Assembly (NCBI GenBank): GCA_963668655.2
Contig: CAXXPQ010000001.1
Coordinates: 1-64,000 of the forward strand
Direction of reading: 5' to 3'
DNA: 64,000 nt
Source: G963668655 sp963668655
Lineage (GTDB): Bacteria > Myxococcota_A > SURF-8
Numbering within the stretch: the stretch's first letter is position 1; every line of letters starts with the position of its first letter. Under the pieces are notes generated by a model. The model saw only the letters and a program-made list of their open reading frames with translations, did not search any database and was not told where the DNA came from. Position numbers and translations under genes: made by a program. Below are positions 8,631 through 18,178 of the stretch, piece by piece.

Positions 8631-10553
8631 TTACCGCCCGGGCTTCTTCTTTTCGACGCCTCTGCCCGGGGAAGAAGACAGCACGTCGCCCAGTTCGATG
8701 ACTTCCACCGCGCCGCTTCCCTCCGGGATCCGCAGAGTGCAGACATTCCAGTGATGGTTCGATGCATAGCTGTCGTGGGTGAAGGTCCGGGACAGTTCCC
8801 CCCGGAGATACACCCGAACCGTAATGGTATTCCCTGAACTGGAACCGGAGTAGTTCTCGACACTTACCGTATAGTCTCCCGGCATTCCGCCGTTCATCAC
8901 CAGAATTTCGGGCCCGGTGCCCTGGATATCGTCCTCGAGGATCATGGGATCGTCCCGGCGTTCGTCCGGCTGATTCCAATCCGGGGCGTTTTGCGGGCCG
9001 GGACAGCCACGCGGCGGACAGATCATATCCGTGCCGTTTTTCGTGTCGCAGTTGGACCAGCAGCAGTCCGTCGGATTGCTGCCGCATTCCCGGGAAAACG
9101 AACCCTCGGGTTGAATCAGATGAAGATCGTGATCGTTGCCGGGCTGGGACCAGGTGAGAACCAACCGAATGTCGTCGTCCACTTCCACGGACAGAAAATC
9201 CTGGTTGACGGCCGTGCAGTCTTCGTCCTCGTCCTCCACGGTGAGGCGCAGGGCGTAACTGCCCGGAACCAGCGGGACGAATTTCGCCAGGGGATCCTGC
9301 ACCCACTGGCCGGTGATGTCCGTTCCCGAGGAATTGAGAACGGCGGCGGCGCTTCCCTGGGGACGGATTTCCCATTCCCAGCGATACGCCTGGATGGTTC
9401 CGTTGATGTCGTAGGAGGCCGATCCGTCCAGATGGACGGTTTGGCCCGTGTGGGCTTCCTGGTCCGGTCCTGCGTCCACGATCGCGCAGGAACTGACGCC
9501 GCCGCCCGTGATCCGCACGGTTTTGCTCCGATTCTGTTCCAAGGAGAACCACTGGATTTTCAGATCGTCCGTTTCCACTCCCGTATTCACGGCGATGAGA
9601 TAAGTGATGTCCACGATGATCCGCTCGTCGGGCGCCAGGGACCAGGGGCCTTCCACCGGATCGCCTTCGGGCGATGTGCGAACGGCATCCACCGTAAAGG
9701 GCGAACGATTGCCGGCCTGCATTTCCATCGAAAACACGCTTAGGGGAACGTTGCCTCCATTACGCAGTTCCAGGGTTCGCCGCAGGGTCGTTCCCGCCTC
9801 GCCTCCCGGAAAAGCCATGGGATCCGGAACGGCGTTCAGCACGCTTACTTTGGGAATGGTAGGCAGGATGGGAATGGACAATTCGTCGTTTTCGGGATCG
9901 TTGGAGCCGACGATCACCGCGCCCTCGTCCACTTCCTCGTCGGTGGGGCGGTATTCCACGTACATCCGCGCAGCGGTTCCCGGAGCCACCGTGATGGGGG
10001 TGTCTGCGTGCATCTTGTTGATTTCACGACTGGTTTCCCGGGTGAATTCCAGAGAGGAAATCTGCAGTCCGGTGCCGCCCGCATTACAGAGAAGAACTTC
10101 GATGCGGGCGTGGTCGCCCATGGGAACGGATCCGAAATCGATCTCTGCCGGGTCGGGAACCAGGCGGGGATGGTCCAGATTGTCATCATGGTCGCAGGGA
10201 ACGGGATCGAGGCTCCAATCCTCGTCGCCGTCCGGAGCGTCATCACCGTCCGGGATTTTATCGCCGTCGGGGGTCTCATCGCCATCGGGCGAATCGTCAC
10301 CATCCGGAGAGCCGTCGCCGTCGGGGGTCTCATCGCCATCGGGGGGTTCGTCGCCGTCGGGCGAATCGTCGTCGCCGTCGGGGGTGTTGTCGTCGCCGTC
10401 GGGGGTTTCATCGCCGTCGGAGATTTCCCCGTCCTCATCTCCCGGCTGGTTCGAGTCTCCGTCCGGGAAGAAATTCGTCGTCGCTCCTTCGCAGGAAATC
10501 AAAAGCAGACCGCCGATGGCAAGGCATAGTAAAACGATGGGAAATCGCTTCAT
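8631..10553 (-). CDS. ASH/PKD lipoprotein with long DGD tether
   Basis: Predicted surface lipoprotein of 640 residues. Signal peptide with LISC lipobox (Cys21). An acidic tether of about ten PDGD units covers residues 30-115. ASH-like repeats begin IDFGSV (about residue 138) and near residue 240. A PKD-like domain contains DAGPDQ...DGSASYD...YRWEW (about residue 355 onward). The C-terminal domain has LTWSQPGNDHDLHL..PEG with four nearby cysteines, resembling DUF2135/YfaP folds. The ATG has AAAGGA 9 nt upstream. The architecture matches the product of 3240-5306, so the two are likely paralogues. No enzyme motif is seen; a binding or scaffolding role at the surface is inference. Confidence 0.78.
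   Translation of the reverse strand: MKRFPIVLLCLAIGGLLLISCEGATTNFFPDGDSNQPGDEDGEISDGDETPDGDDNTPDGDDDSPDGDEPPDGDETPDGDGSPDGDDSPDGDETPDGDKIPDGDDAPDGDEDWSLDPVPCDHDDNLDHPRLVPDPAEIDFGSVPMGDHARIEVLLCNAGGTGLQISSLEFTRETSREINKMHADTPITVAPGTAARMYVEYRPTDEEVDEGAVIVGSNDPENDELSIPILPTIPKVSVLNAVPDPMAFPGGEAGTTLRRTLELRNGGNVPLSVFSMEMQAGNRSPFTVDAVRTSPEGDPVEGPWSLAPDERIIVDITYLIAVNTGVETDDLKIQWFSLEQNRSKTVRITGGGVSSCAIVDAGPDQEAHTGQTVHLDGSASYDINGTIQAYRWEWEIRPQGSAAAVLNSSGTDITGQWVQDPLAKFVPLVPGSYALRLTVEDEDEDCTAVNQDFLSVEVDDDIRLVLTWSQPGNDHDLHLIQPEGSFSRECGSNPTDCCWSNCDTKNGTDMICPPRGCPGPQNAPDWNQPDERRDDPMILEDDIQGTGPEILVMNGGMPGDYTVSVENYSGSSSGNTITVRVYLRGELSRTFTHDSYASNHHWNVCTLRIPEGSGAVEVIELGDVLSSSPGRGVEKKKPGR
10215..10438. repeat. 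PDGD-coding tandem repeat
   Basis: About ten imperfect units of 15-21 bp coding, on the minus strand, for the PDGD-type tether of the lipoprotein at 8631-10553. Units differ in length and in the residue after PDGD (D, E, G, K), so this array is older or less homogenised than the one at 58037-58576. Confidence 0.75.
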
Positions 10554-10939
10554 TATTCATGTCCTTTGTTATATAATTTCATGACAGCGAGTTCGTATTT
10601 CAGATCGATTACCGGAGTATAGTTCATTCGTCGCAAACAGGAAAGAGGTGAACGAAAAAAAACAGAGCAAGACGCTTCTTCCTATTTTGAGAAGAAACCG
10701 AACGGCGCTCCTTTCCGGTTGTTGTAGGAAAAAAACGGGTGAACCCGGCAAGACCCCGCCTTTCGATACCCGCCCGCTTTTACTTGACTTTTTGTTTCGT
10801 TCGGGTTAGCATTATTTTCTGTCTGGTGAACATTTCCACGAATCGGTAGGAACAATCGATAGATTGACGTGTCTTTGAGAAACGAAGAAGCCTTTTATTT
10901 GGCAAGATTGCTTATTCATTTAACGAAGGAGAAGGAACG
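10554..10939. other. Divergent AT-rich regulatory region
   Basis: 386 bp between two divergent lipoprotein genes, clearly more AT-rich than the genes. It holds the plus-strand promoter at 10784-10812. For the minus strand, a TATACT box on that strand near 10612-10617 may be a -10 element, but its -35 is weak. No additional gene was seen. Confidence 0.6.
10784..10812 (+). promoter_or_regulatory. Promoter of the small DGD lipoprotein
   Basis: TTGACT (10784-10789), 17-bp spacer, TAGCAT (10807-10812). The -10 box is identical to that of rplU. The predicted start of transcription near 10819 leaves a leader of about 120 nt. Confidence 0.75.
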
Positions 10940-11608
10940 ATGAAGAAATGGACCTTGCTGGCTCTGATCCTGCTTGTCACCAGCATGATGCTCATGGTGG
11001 CTTGCAGCAGCGACGACGATGACGATACCACGGACGGCGACAACACCGAGGATGGCGACGATTCGCCCGATGGCGACGACAACACCCCCGACGGCGACGA
11101 TTCGCCCGACGGCGACGAGACCCCCGATGGCGACGACGAGACCCCCGACGGCGACGATACCGGTGCCAACCCCGTGGGCGGCGCCTGTGAGGACGATGAC
11201 GGCTGCGAGGAAGGGCTGGACTGCCTGACCTCCGAATACGCCAACACCGCCTTCAGTCGGGATGACCTGGTGGTGGAAAACGGTTACTGCAGTCTGCCGC
11301 TCTGCACGGCCTACACGGTGGCCGACGGTCATAAAGATCTGGTGTGCGACGCGGATTCCGGTGGTCTCTGCATCAGCCTGTTCCCCTTCATGGGCGAGAG
11401 CTATGCCGCGATGGGCATCTGCCTGAAGCTCTGCGACAGCGACGCCGACTGCCGCACCGAAGACGACAACAGCTGCCTCGATCCGGCCGACTGGGTCACC
11501 GACGGCCTGCTGGATCAGGCGGTTTACGACACCTACTTCACCGGCGTCAAGGCCTGCGCTCCGGCCAGCCTGATTACCGCCGCCGAAGAAGGCATGGCCG
11601 GCGAATAA
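10940..11608 (+). CDS. Small DGD-tether lipoprotein, unknown function
   Basis: I do not recognise a family. 222 residues. Signal peptide with LMVAC lipobox (Cys22), immediately followed by an Asp-only run and about seven EDGD/PDGD units up to about residue 74. The remaining globular part contains ten or so cysteines (for example CEDDDGC, CLKLCDSDADC), probably disulphide-bonded after export. AAGGAGAAGGAACG precedes the ATG. It has its own promoter and a strong terminator, so it is monocistronic; that and the favourable expression signals suggest an abundant small surface protein, which is inference. Confidence 0.75.
   Translation: MKKWTLLALILLVTSMMLMVACSSDDDDDTTDGDNTEDGDDSPDGDDNTPDGDDSPDGDETPDGDDETPDGDDTGANPVGGACEDDDGCEEGLDCLTSEYANTAFSRDDLVVENGYCSLPLCTAYTVADGHKDLVCDADSGGLCISLFPFMGESYAAMGICLKLCDSDADCRTEDDNSCLDPADWVTDGLLDQAVYDTYFTGVKACAPASLITAAEEGMAGE
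11031..11163. repeat. Short DGD-coding repeat
   Basis: Seven imperfect 15-21-bp units coding for EDGD or PDGD followed by D/E and S/T, directly behind the lipid anchor of the protein encoded at 10940-11608. Confidence 0.7.
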
Positions 11609-11633
11609 TCGCCTGCGCGCACGATTCGCGATG

Positions 11634-11665
11634 ACGGGGAAGCCTTCGGGCTTCCCCGTTTTCTT
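11634..11665 (+). terminator. Intrinsic terminator
   Basis: Perfect 11-bp stem (11634-11644 with 11649-11659), TTCG loop, then TTTCTTT. It ends the transcript of the gene at 10940-11608 and isolates the downstream glucan operon. Confidence 0.88.
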
Positions 11666-11880
11666 TGGTTCGACGTTCGCCTGCCCCCGAAAACGATTCC
11701 ATTCCCCGACGCCCTTTTCCTTCCATCGGCAAGAAAAGAAGTGAAATCTCGGAACGTTTGCGTTACCATTTCCGGGATTCGATCCTTCGCTTTCGATGTG
11801 CGCCAAACCCAGGCGGATCGGTTCGAATCGAAAAACGACCCATACATTCGACAACGCTTTCTAGCCATGCGAGTCGCGCC

Positions 11881-14800
11881 ATGAAAAAAAACGACAGACC
11901 GCACGTTCTTCCCAAACGCCCGTTCTTTTTCTGGATTCTTCTGCTTCTTCCTGTTTTGGCTTCCTGCGGCGACGGAAGCGACGAGGATCCGGACGATCCC
12001 TGCCGCCGGGTGGACTGCGGGAAAGGCTCCTGTCACGCGGAGGGGGGACAGGCCGCCTGCTTCTGCAACGGGGGCTATGTCGCCTACGGGCTGAGCTGCG
12101 TCCCGGATCCCTGCACGCCGGATCCCTGCGCCTACGGCGTCTGCCAGGTGGACGGCCAGCGGGCGGTCTGCCGTTGCGAGGCCGGATATGCGGGGGAATT
12201 CTGCAATCAATGCGCCGCCGGCTATCGACCCGTGGAAAACGCCTGTGTTCCGGGCGATCCCTGTGAAAGCGATCCCTGCGTTTTCGGCGTCTGCTTCCTT
12301 TCCGACGGTCGGACAAGCTGCACTTGCCACAGCGGCTACACGGGCGAACTCTGCGACCGCTGCGTGGAAGGATACCACGCGGAAGACCTCGCCTGCCTGC
12401 CGGACACGCCCTGTTTGCCCAATCCGTGCATCCACGGCCAATGCCGCGTGGAAGGCGGATCCTCCGTCTGCGACTGCGCCGAGGGCTACCGGGGAGACCG
12501 CTGCGACGCCTGCGCGGAAGGCTACGAACTTCAGGGACTTTCCTGCGTTCCCGCGGGCACGGGCGATCCCTGCGACCCCAATCCCTGCCTGGATGCGGAA
12601 TTCAACCCGTACGAGAACCGCTCGGTCTGCCTGGACATGGGCGGCGAGGCGGCCTGCGGCTGCGATTCCGGTTACGTCTGGAAAACGGACGCCTGCGTGG
12701 AAAACGGCGGGGCGGATCCCTGCGATCCCAACCCCTGCAACGAAACCAGCCGCACGGTCTGCAAGGCGGAGGACGACAGGGCGCGTTGTCTCTGCGACGA
12801 AGGCTTCGTGGAAAACCCGGACGGCCAGTGCGTGGAGGATCTGACCAGCATCCCCACCCGGATCTGTGGCGCCTGGGTGCGTTATCGTTCGAACAGCGTC
12901 GGACCCGTCTATATCCGTGGCGAGTTCAACGCCTGGGGCCTCTCCCATCCCCTGGAGAAGACCGACGGCGTCTGGGAGATCCTGATGGACGACCTTCCCC
13001 CGGGCGACTACGCCTACAAACTTTACGACGACGCCGATGGCTCCTGGTTTTTGGATCCCAACAACCGCTACACGAAATACACGGAAGGAACCGCCAACAG
13101 CCGTCTGCGGGTGCCCGACTGCGACGAGCCGCTCTTGACGCTGGACGCCGCGCCGGAATCGGATTCGGGACGGATTTCCTTTACGGTTTCGGCGGCCTAC
13201 GGGCAGGGCCGCTTCCCGCTTCTGGCCGAAAACGCCCGCGTCAGCCGCAACGGCGAGCCGCTGGCCGACAGCGGATTCGATCCCCAGACCGGTGTGTTCA
13301 CCATCGACCAGAACGGCCTTGCCGAAGGAAAGTACAGCTATCTCTTCGAGTTGGAAGACAGCGAGGGCAACGCCGCCCGGCCGCTCTTCGTCCCGGTCTG
13401 GGTGGAGGATTCCCCCTTCGACTGGCGGGACGCCACCCTGTATTTCGTCATGACGGACCGCTTTCTGGATGGCGACGGATCCAACAACGCCCCCGTAAGC
13501 GACTCCCAACTGGATGGAAAGGCCAACTGGCAGGGAGGCGACTTCGAAGGCATCCGGCAAAAAATCGCGGACGGTTATTTCCGGGATCTGGGCGTGAACG
13601 CCATCTGGATCTCCTCGCCCGTCATGAACACCCAGGGAGCCTTCTGGGGCAGCGACGGCCACAAGTACTCCGGCTATCATTCCTACTGGCCGATTTCCAC
13701 CGGCTGGACGGACGAAAACGAACTTCCCGGCGTCCAGCCCGTGGATCCGCACTTCGGCACGCTGGAGGAATTCAAAGACCTGGTGCAACTGGCCCACGAA
13801 AACGGCATCCGCGTGGTGGTGGACTTCGTGGCCAATCACGTCCACCGGGACAGTCCCGTGTACGACGCCCGCTGGCAAGAGGCGGATCCCTGGTTCCACT
13901 GGGACAACGGCAACATGGGATCGGGCTACGTCTGCGGATGGGAGCAGCCCATCGCCTGCTGGTTCGCCGAGTACCTGCCGGACTTCGAATACAAAAACCC
14001 GGCGGTGATGAAGATGGTCATGGATCACGCCATCTGGCTGATCCGCGAGACCAACATCGACGGCTTCCGCCTGGACGCGGTGAAGCACATGATTCTGGAC
14101 TTCAGCACCACCGTTCGCGCCCGCATCGACGAGGAGATCGACACCCACGACGGCATCCGCTTCTATATGGTCGGCGAGACCTTCACCGGAGACAACGGCC
14201 AGGACGAGATCCGCCCCTTCGTGGGCCGGGAGCTTCTGGACGGCCAGTTCGATTTCCCCATGTTCTGGGCGGCTTTAAAGGCCCTGGTGCGCCACGAGAT
14301 GGGCCTCGGCGACCTGAAGAATTTCATGGACGGCAACGACGGAACCTACGGATCCGACGCGATCATGAGCACCTTCCTGGGCAACCACGACGTTCCCCGG
14401 GCCCTGTCCCACGCGGACGGAAGCATCGGAGATGTCTGGGGAAACGGCTCCAAGGAACAGGGATGGACGAACCCGCCGGGCGATCCCGGCTACGACTCGC
14501 CCTACCAGCGCCTGCGCATGGCCTGGACCTTCCTCTTCACCCAGGCGGGCGTGCCGATGATCTATTACGGCGACGAAATCGGCCTGCCCGGCGCGGGGGA
14601 TCCCGACAACCGGCGCATGATGCGCTTCGGCTCGGACCTCCTGTCCCGCCAGCAAGCCACGCTCACGCATGTGGAGAAACTGGGTACGGCCCGCGCGGCC
14701 CATCCCGCCCTGCGCACGGGAACCCGCAGCACGAAGAAGGCGGAGAGCGATTACTGGGCCTACACCATGAAGAAAAGCGCGGACGCCGCTCTGGTAATTC

Positions 14801-14967
14801 TGAATCGCGGCGGTTCGCGTACGGACAGCCTGAACGTCTCCGGCGTGTTCGAAAACGGACGGAAATTGAAAGACGCGCTTGGAGGAACCGAGGTCACCGT
14901 TTCCGGCGGCGCGGTGAGCGTCTCCATGGCGGCCTTGTCGTCGGCGGTATACGTCCCAGCGAACTGA
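11881..14967 (+). CDS. EGF-repeat GH13 alpha-amylase-family lipoprotein
   Basis: Predicted alpha-glucan hydrolase anchored by lipid (ASC lipobox, Cys29). 1028 residues. Residues about 36-325 are seven Cys-rich EGF/laminin-EGF-like repeats of the form PC-x-PNPC-x-HG-x-C...C-x-C-x-x-GY-x-G. A beta-sandwich resembling CBM48/E-set domains (GEFNAWG near residue 345) and a second linker domain follow. The GH13 barrel covers about 515-930, starting LYFVMTDRF. The catalytic set is complete: nucleophile Asp732 (GFRLDAVKH), acid/base Glu766 (MVGETFTG) and stabiliser Asp837 (GNHDVPR). First gene of a nine-gene block; 24 bp to the next. The ATG lacks a clear ribosome binding site and no confident promoter was found at 11666-11880. 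Exact specificity (amylase, neopullulanase or cyclomaltodextrinase) is undetermined. Confidence 0.9.
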   Translation: MKKNDRPHVLPKRPFFFWILLLLPVLASCGDGSDEDPDDPCRRVDCGKGSCHAEGGQAACFCNGGYVAYGLSCVPDPCTPDPCAYGVCQVDGQRAVCRCEAGYAGEFCNQCAAGYRPVENACVPGDPCESDPCVFGVCFLSDGRTSCTCHSGYTGELCDRCVEGYHAEDLACLPDTPCLPNPCIHGQCRVEGGSSVCDCAEGYRGDRCDACAEGYELQGLSCVPAGTGDPCDPNPCLDAEFNPYENRSVCLDMGGEAACGCDSGYVWKTDACVENGGADPCDPNPCNETSRTVCKAEDDRARCLCDEGFVENPDGQCVEDLTSIPTRICGAWVRYRSNSVGPVYIRGEFNAWGLSHPLEKTDGVWEILMDDLPPGDYAYKLYDDADGSWFLDPNNRYTKYTEGTANSRLRVPDCDEPLLTLDAAPESDSGRISFTVSAAYGQGRFPLLAENARVSRNGEPLADSGFDPQTGVFTIDQNGLAEGKYSYLFELEDSEGNAARPLFVPVWVEDSPFDWRDATLYFVMTDRFLDGDGSNNAPVSDSQLDGKANWQGGDFEGIRQKIADGYFRDLGVNAIWISSPVMNTQGAFWGSDGHKYSGYHSYWPISTGWTDENELPGVQPVDPHFGTLEEFKDLVQLAHENGIRVVVDFVANHVHRDSPVYDARWQEADPWFHWDNGNMGSGYVCGWEQPIACWFAEYLPDFEYKNPAVMKMVMDHAIWLIRETNIDGFRLDAVKHMILDFSTTVRARIDEEIDTHDGIRFYMVGETFTGDNGQDEIRPFVGRELLDGQFDFPMFWAALKALVRHEMGLGDLKNFMDGNDGTYGSDAIMSTFLGNHDVPRALSHADGSIGDVWGNGSKEQGWTNPPGDPGYDSPYQRLRMAWTFLFTQAGVPMIYYGDEIGLPGAGDPDNRRMMRFGSDLLSRQQATLTHVEKLGTARAAHPALRTGTRSTKKAESDYWAYTMKKSADAALVILNRGGSRTDSLNVSGVFENGRKLKDALGGTEVTVSGGAVSVSMAALSSAVYVPAN

Positions 14968-14991
14968 GCCGCACGCGGAAGGAAAGGGAAG

Positions 14992-17900
14992 ATGATGTCC
15001 ACGTTTCCGAAAATGACATTGTTTCTGGCCGGTCTGTTCGCACTTTCGCTTGCCGGTTGCGCGGCTTCCGACGACGGACCGGAAACGGACGTGTGCGAGG
15101 GCGTCACCTGCTCCGGTTTCGGAGCGTGCGTGGCGGAAGACGGCCATGCCGCCTGTCTGTGCGAAAACGGCTATCATCCCGCGGACCTGGAATGCAAGGC
15201 GGATCTCTGCCTGCCGTCCACCTGCATCAACGGCTTCTGCACCGATGCGGCGTATTCCCCGGACTGCACCTGCGAGAAAGGCTACACGGGCGATCGCTGC
15301 GGGGAGTGTACGGAAGGCTATCACGTGGTGGATCTGAAATGCGTGCCCGTCGGATCGTCCACCTGCTCGGAGGCCACCTGCATTCACGGAGAATGCGTCG
15401 CCACGGGCGACGGCGGCGCGGAATGCCGATGCTTCGACGGATGGACGGGAGAAAACTGCACGGAATGCGCGGAGAATCACCACGACGAAAACGGCGACTG
15501 CGTGCCGGACAGTCCCTGCAACCCGGACCCCTGCGTGCATGGAACCTGCGCGGAAGATCAGGGCCGGGCCGTCTGCGCCTGCCTGGAAGGCTACGAAGGC
15601 CAATACTGCAACGTCTGCGCCCGGGGCTACATTCCCGACGGCCTGGAATGCGTGCCGGAAAACCCGGACGATCCCTGCACGCCCAGCCCCTGTCTGAACG
15701 CGGACAACGTGGCCGCCCATCGCACGCGCTGCGTGAACGATGACGGCGATGCCGTCTGCCGTTGCGACGCCGGCTGGCACGAGGACGGCGACGCCTGCGC
15801 GGAGGACACGGTCTGCGATCCGCTGACCACATGCAGCGGAAACGGCGTCTGCACCGGAAACGGCCTGGAGTGCGAATGCGACGCGGCTTACGACGGAGCA
15901 CACTGCGACGCCTGCGCGAACGCCTACGTGTGGGAGGGCGGCATCTGCGTACCGGACGCGACGAATCCCTGTTTCGGCGTGACCTGCGGCGAGCCCAACC
16001 GCTCGGTCTGCACGCCGGACGGCGAGAGCTACGCCTGCGCATGCGACGAAGGACACCGGGACGTGGCCGGGGTCTGCGTGGCGGATTGCGACGTGGATGC
16101 GACGAGCTGCGCCTTCGCCAATCCTTCCTTCGGGCGGCTGGTCTCGGCCAACGGCCACGGAGCGGTGGTGCTGGACCTGGACGGCCGGAAGGCCGACGGC
16201 CTGTTTGAACACCCGTACAAGACCTGGGGCGTCAACGGAGCATCCAAGACCGCGCACACCCGCAACCTGCTGTTCGACGCCTACTTCGGCCTGCGCACCG
16301 ACGGCGACGGCGTCTGGCTTTCTGGTGAGGATCTGGACTACGCCGGCTACTACAACCAGGACGGCATCCCGCTTCTCGTGCAGCAGATAGGCAACATTCG
16401 CGTGGAGAGTTACATCTACGCGCCCTACGGTATCGAGCGTCCCGCCCTGGTGATGCTGGCGCACGCCACGAACCTGGGAAGCGTCTCCCGGGAAGTCTCG
16501 ATCTACAGCCTCCACAACTACCATGTGGGACGCACCACGGACACGGACACCGAAACCGGCGTGAGTCCGGACGACGCGGACGAGCGCATCCGACGCGACG
16601 GCGATACCGGGGCTTATGTGGAAAGCGGCCCGGGCGGGGTGCTGGTCCATCGGCCCTTGGGCGGCGTCTCGCACGTCGGAGCGGGTTCTTCCGGCGCGGC
16701 GAATCCTTACAATCGCCTGCTTGCGGGCGAGGATCTGGGAGGGGAAAACGATACGGGCGTGGGCGACGACCGGGTCTGCGGTTTCCAGAAGGATCTTACC
16801 CTTGCGCCCGGAGAAAGCGGTTGGCTGGGCGTGGCCACGGCTTTCGATCGCGGCGGGGACGCCGAGGCCGTCCAAACGGAATTCGAGAATCATTTCGGTG
16901 AAACGGAGCCGGAGGCGGTTCTGGCCGCCGCCGTGGCCGAATGGGACGGCTGGCGCGCGCCTTTGCCCACGGGACTTTCCCACGCCGAAACCTGGGTCTA
17001 CCGCACCAGTGAGGCCGTGCTGCGCATGGGCCAGGTGCTGGAAACGACGGATCATTCCCACGGGCAGATCCTGGCCAGCCTCCCGCCGGGGATCTGGGCG
17101 ATCTCCTGGGTGCGGGACATGTCGTATTCCATCCGCGCGCTCATCCGCTCGGGGCACAACGAAGAGGCGCGGGCGGCGCTTTCCTTCATGCTGGAAGCGG
17201 ATACCGGCGATTACACGGAGGAAGTGGGGCTGGACTACCAGATCAGCGTCTGCCGCTTCTTCGGAAACGGAATGGAAGAAAGCGATCACGACCGCTACGG
17301 CCCCAACGTGGAGTTCGACGGTTTCGGGCTTTTCCTCTGGGTGCTGGGCGAGTACGTGCGCGCCACGGGCGACACGTCGCTACTGGACGCGCACTGGGCG
17401 GCCATCCGGGACCGCATCGCCGGAGCGCTGGTGAACCTCACGGCGGAAAACGGCATGATCCTCCCCGACAGTTCCATCTGGGAGACGCACTGGGAGGGCC
17501 AGAACGACCAGGGGCAGTTCGTCGTCACCCGGCGGCAGTTTACCTATACCAGCCTGGCGGCCGTGCGCGGCCTGTGCGAGGCGGCGGACCTGGCGGAGGG
17601 CCGGTCCGATCCTACGAACGCAGACGCCTATCGCCAGGCGGCGGAAGACATTCTGCAAGGCATTCGGGACAACGCCATGAGCGGTTCGTTTCTGGTGCAG
17701 AGCGTGGAGGAATTCCAGAGCGGCTCCGGCTACCTGGACGCGGCGGTGGCGGACGCCTTTAACTGGCTGCTCTTCGATCCGGAAGGCAGCGAGGCGGTGG
17801 CCACCGTGGCGGAGTTCGACGCCGGGCTCAAAGCCGCCCACGGCCGGGGTTATTTCCGCAACGACGACGGAGGCGAGTACGACAGCAAGGAGTGGGTCTT

Positions 17901-18159
17901 CGTGGACATGCGCATCGCCTCGGCCCTCAGGCGCGGCGGCGCGCACGACCGGGCCGACGCTCTGGTGGATTGGATCACCGCGCAGGCCATGGCCAACATG
18001 GGTCTCATCGCGGAGTTGCATCATCCGTCCACCGCCGCCTACGACGGCGCGATTCCCATGGTGGGTTTCGGTGCGGGCGCCTACATGCTGAATCTCTGGC
18101 AGCGGGAGGAACCTCAGGCAGAGAGCCTGCCCTGCGGCTGGGACACATGGTCGCGCTAG
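14992..18159 (+). CDS. EGF-repeat GH15-like glucoamylase lipoprotein
   Basis: Predicted lipid-anchored exo-acting alpha-glucosidase. 1055 residues. Lipobox LAGC (Cys23), about seven EGF-like repeats over residues 35-365, then an N-terminal beta-sandwich (about 370-640) and an alpha/alpha-barrel (about 650-1040), the order found in bacterial GH15 enzymes. Supporting motifs are PPGIWAISWVRDMSY (Asp709), a Trp/Tyr-rich substrate-binding pattern, and PDSSIWE with Glu831 at the position expected for the general acid. The general base could not be assigned by eye, so the GH15 call rests on overall pattern; a related six-hairpin glycosidase is possible. AGGAAAGGGAAG precedes the ATG. It shares its EGF module with the preceding protein and is 19 bp from the next gene. 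Confidence 0.78.
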   Translation: MMSTFPKMTLFLAGLFALSLAGCAASDDGPETDVCEGVTCSGFGACVAEDGHAACLCENGYHPADLECKADLCLPSTCINGFCTDAAYSPDCTCEKGYTGDRCGECTEGYHVVDLKCVPVGSSTCSEATCIHGECVATGDGGAECRCFDGWTGENCTECAENHHDENGDCVPDSPCNPDPCVHGTCAEDQGRAVCACLEGYEGQYCNVCARGYIPDGLECVPENPDDPCTPSPCLNADNVAAHRTRCVNDDGDAVCRCDAGWHEDGDACAEDTVCDPLTTCSGNGVCTGNGLECECDAAYDGAHCDACANAYVWEGGICVPDATNPCFGVTCGEPNRSVCTPDGESYACACDEGHRDVAGVCVADCDVDATSCAFANPSFGRLVSANGHGAVVLDLDGRKADGLFEHPYKTWGVNGASKTAHTRNLLFDAYFGLRTDGDGVWLSGEDLDYAGYYNQDGIPLLVQQIGNIRVESYIYAPYGIERPALVMLAHATNLGSVSREVSIYSLHNYHVGRTTDTDTETGVSPDDADERIRRDGDTGAYVESGPGGVLVHRPLGGVSHVGAGSSGAANPYNRLLAGEDLGGENDTGVGDDRVCGFQKDLTLAPGESGWLGVATAFDRGGDAEAVQTEFENHFGETEPEAVLAAAVAEWDGWRAPLPTGLSHAETWVYRTSEAVLRMGQVLETTDHSHGQILASLPPGIWAISWVRDMSYSIRALIRSGHNEEARAALSFMLEADTGDYTEEVGLDYQISVCRFFGNGMEESDHDRYGPNVEFDGFGLFLWVLGEYVRATGDTSLLDAHWAAIRDRIAGALVNLTAENGMILPDSSIWETHWEGQNDQGQFVVTRRQFTYTSLAAVRGLCEAADLAEGRSDPTNADAYRQAAEDILQGIRDNAMSGSFLVQSVEEFQSGSGYLDAAVADAFNWLLFDPEGSEAVATVAEFDAGLKAAHGRGYFRNDDGGEYDSKEWVFVDMRIASALRRGGAHDRADALVDWITAQAMANMGLIAELHHPSTAAYDGAIPMVGFGAGAYMLNLWQREEPQAESLPCGWDTWSR

Positions 18160-18178
18160 CGGAAGACGGAGAGCGACA

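Noticed and set aside
12324..15743. Plus-strand 1139-codon frame overlapping two EGF-amylase genes
   Set aside because: An Arg/Gly/Pro-rich shadow in another frame with no start signal; it crosses the boundary of two real genes.
11533..17289. Long minus-strand frames (over 800 residues) opposite the glucan hydrolases
   Set aside because: High GC content makes the complementary frame stop-poor. Products are Ala/Val/Gly/Arg-rich without known motifs, while the plus strand carries complete GH13 and GH15 signatures.
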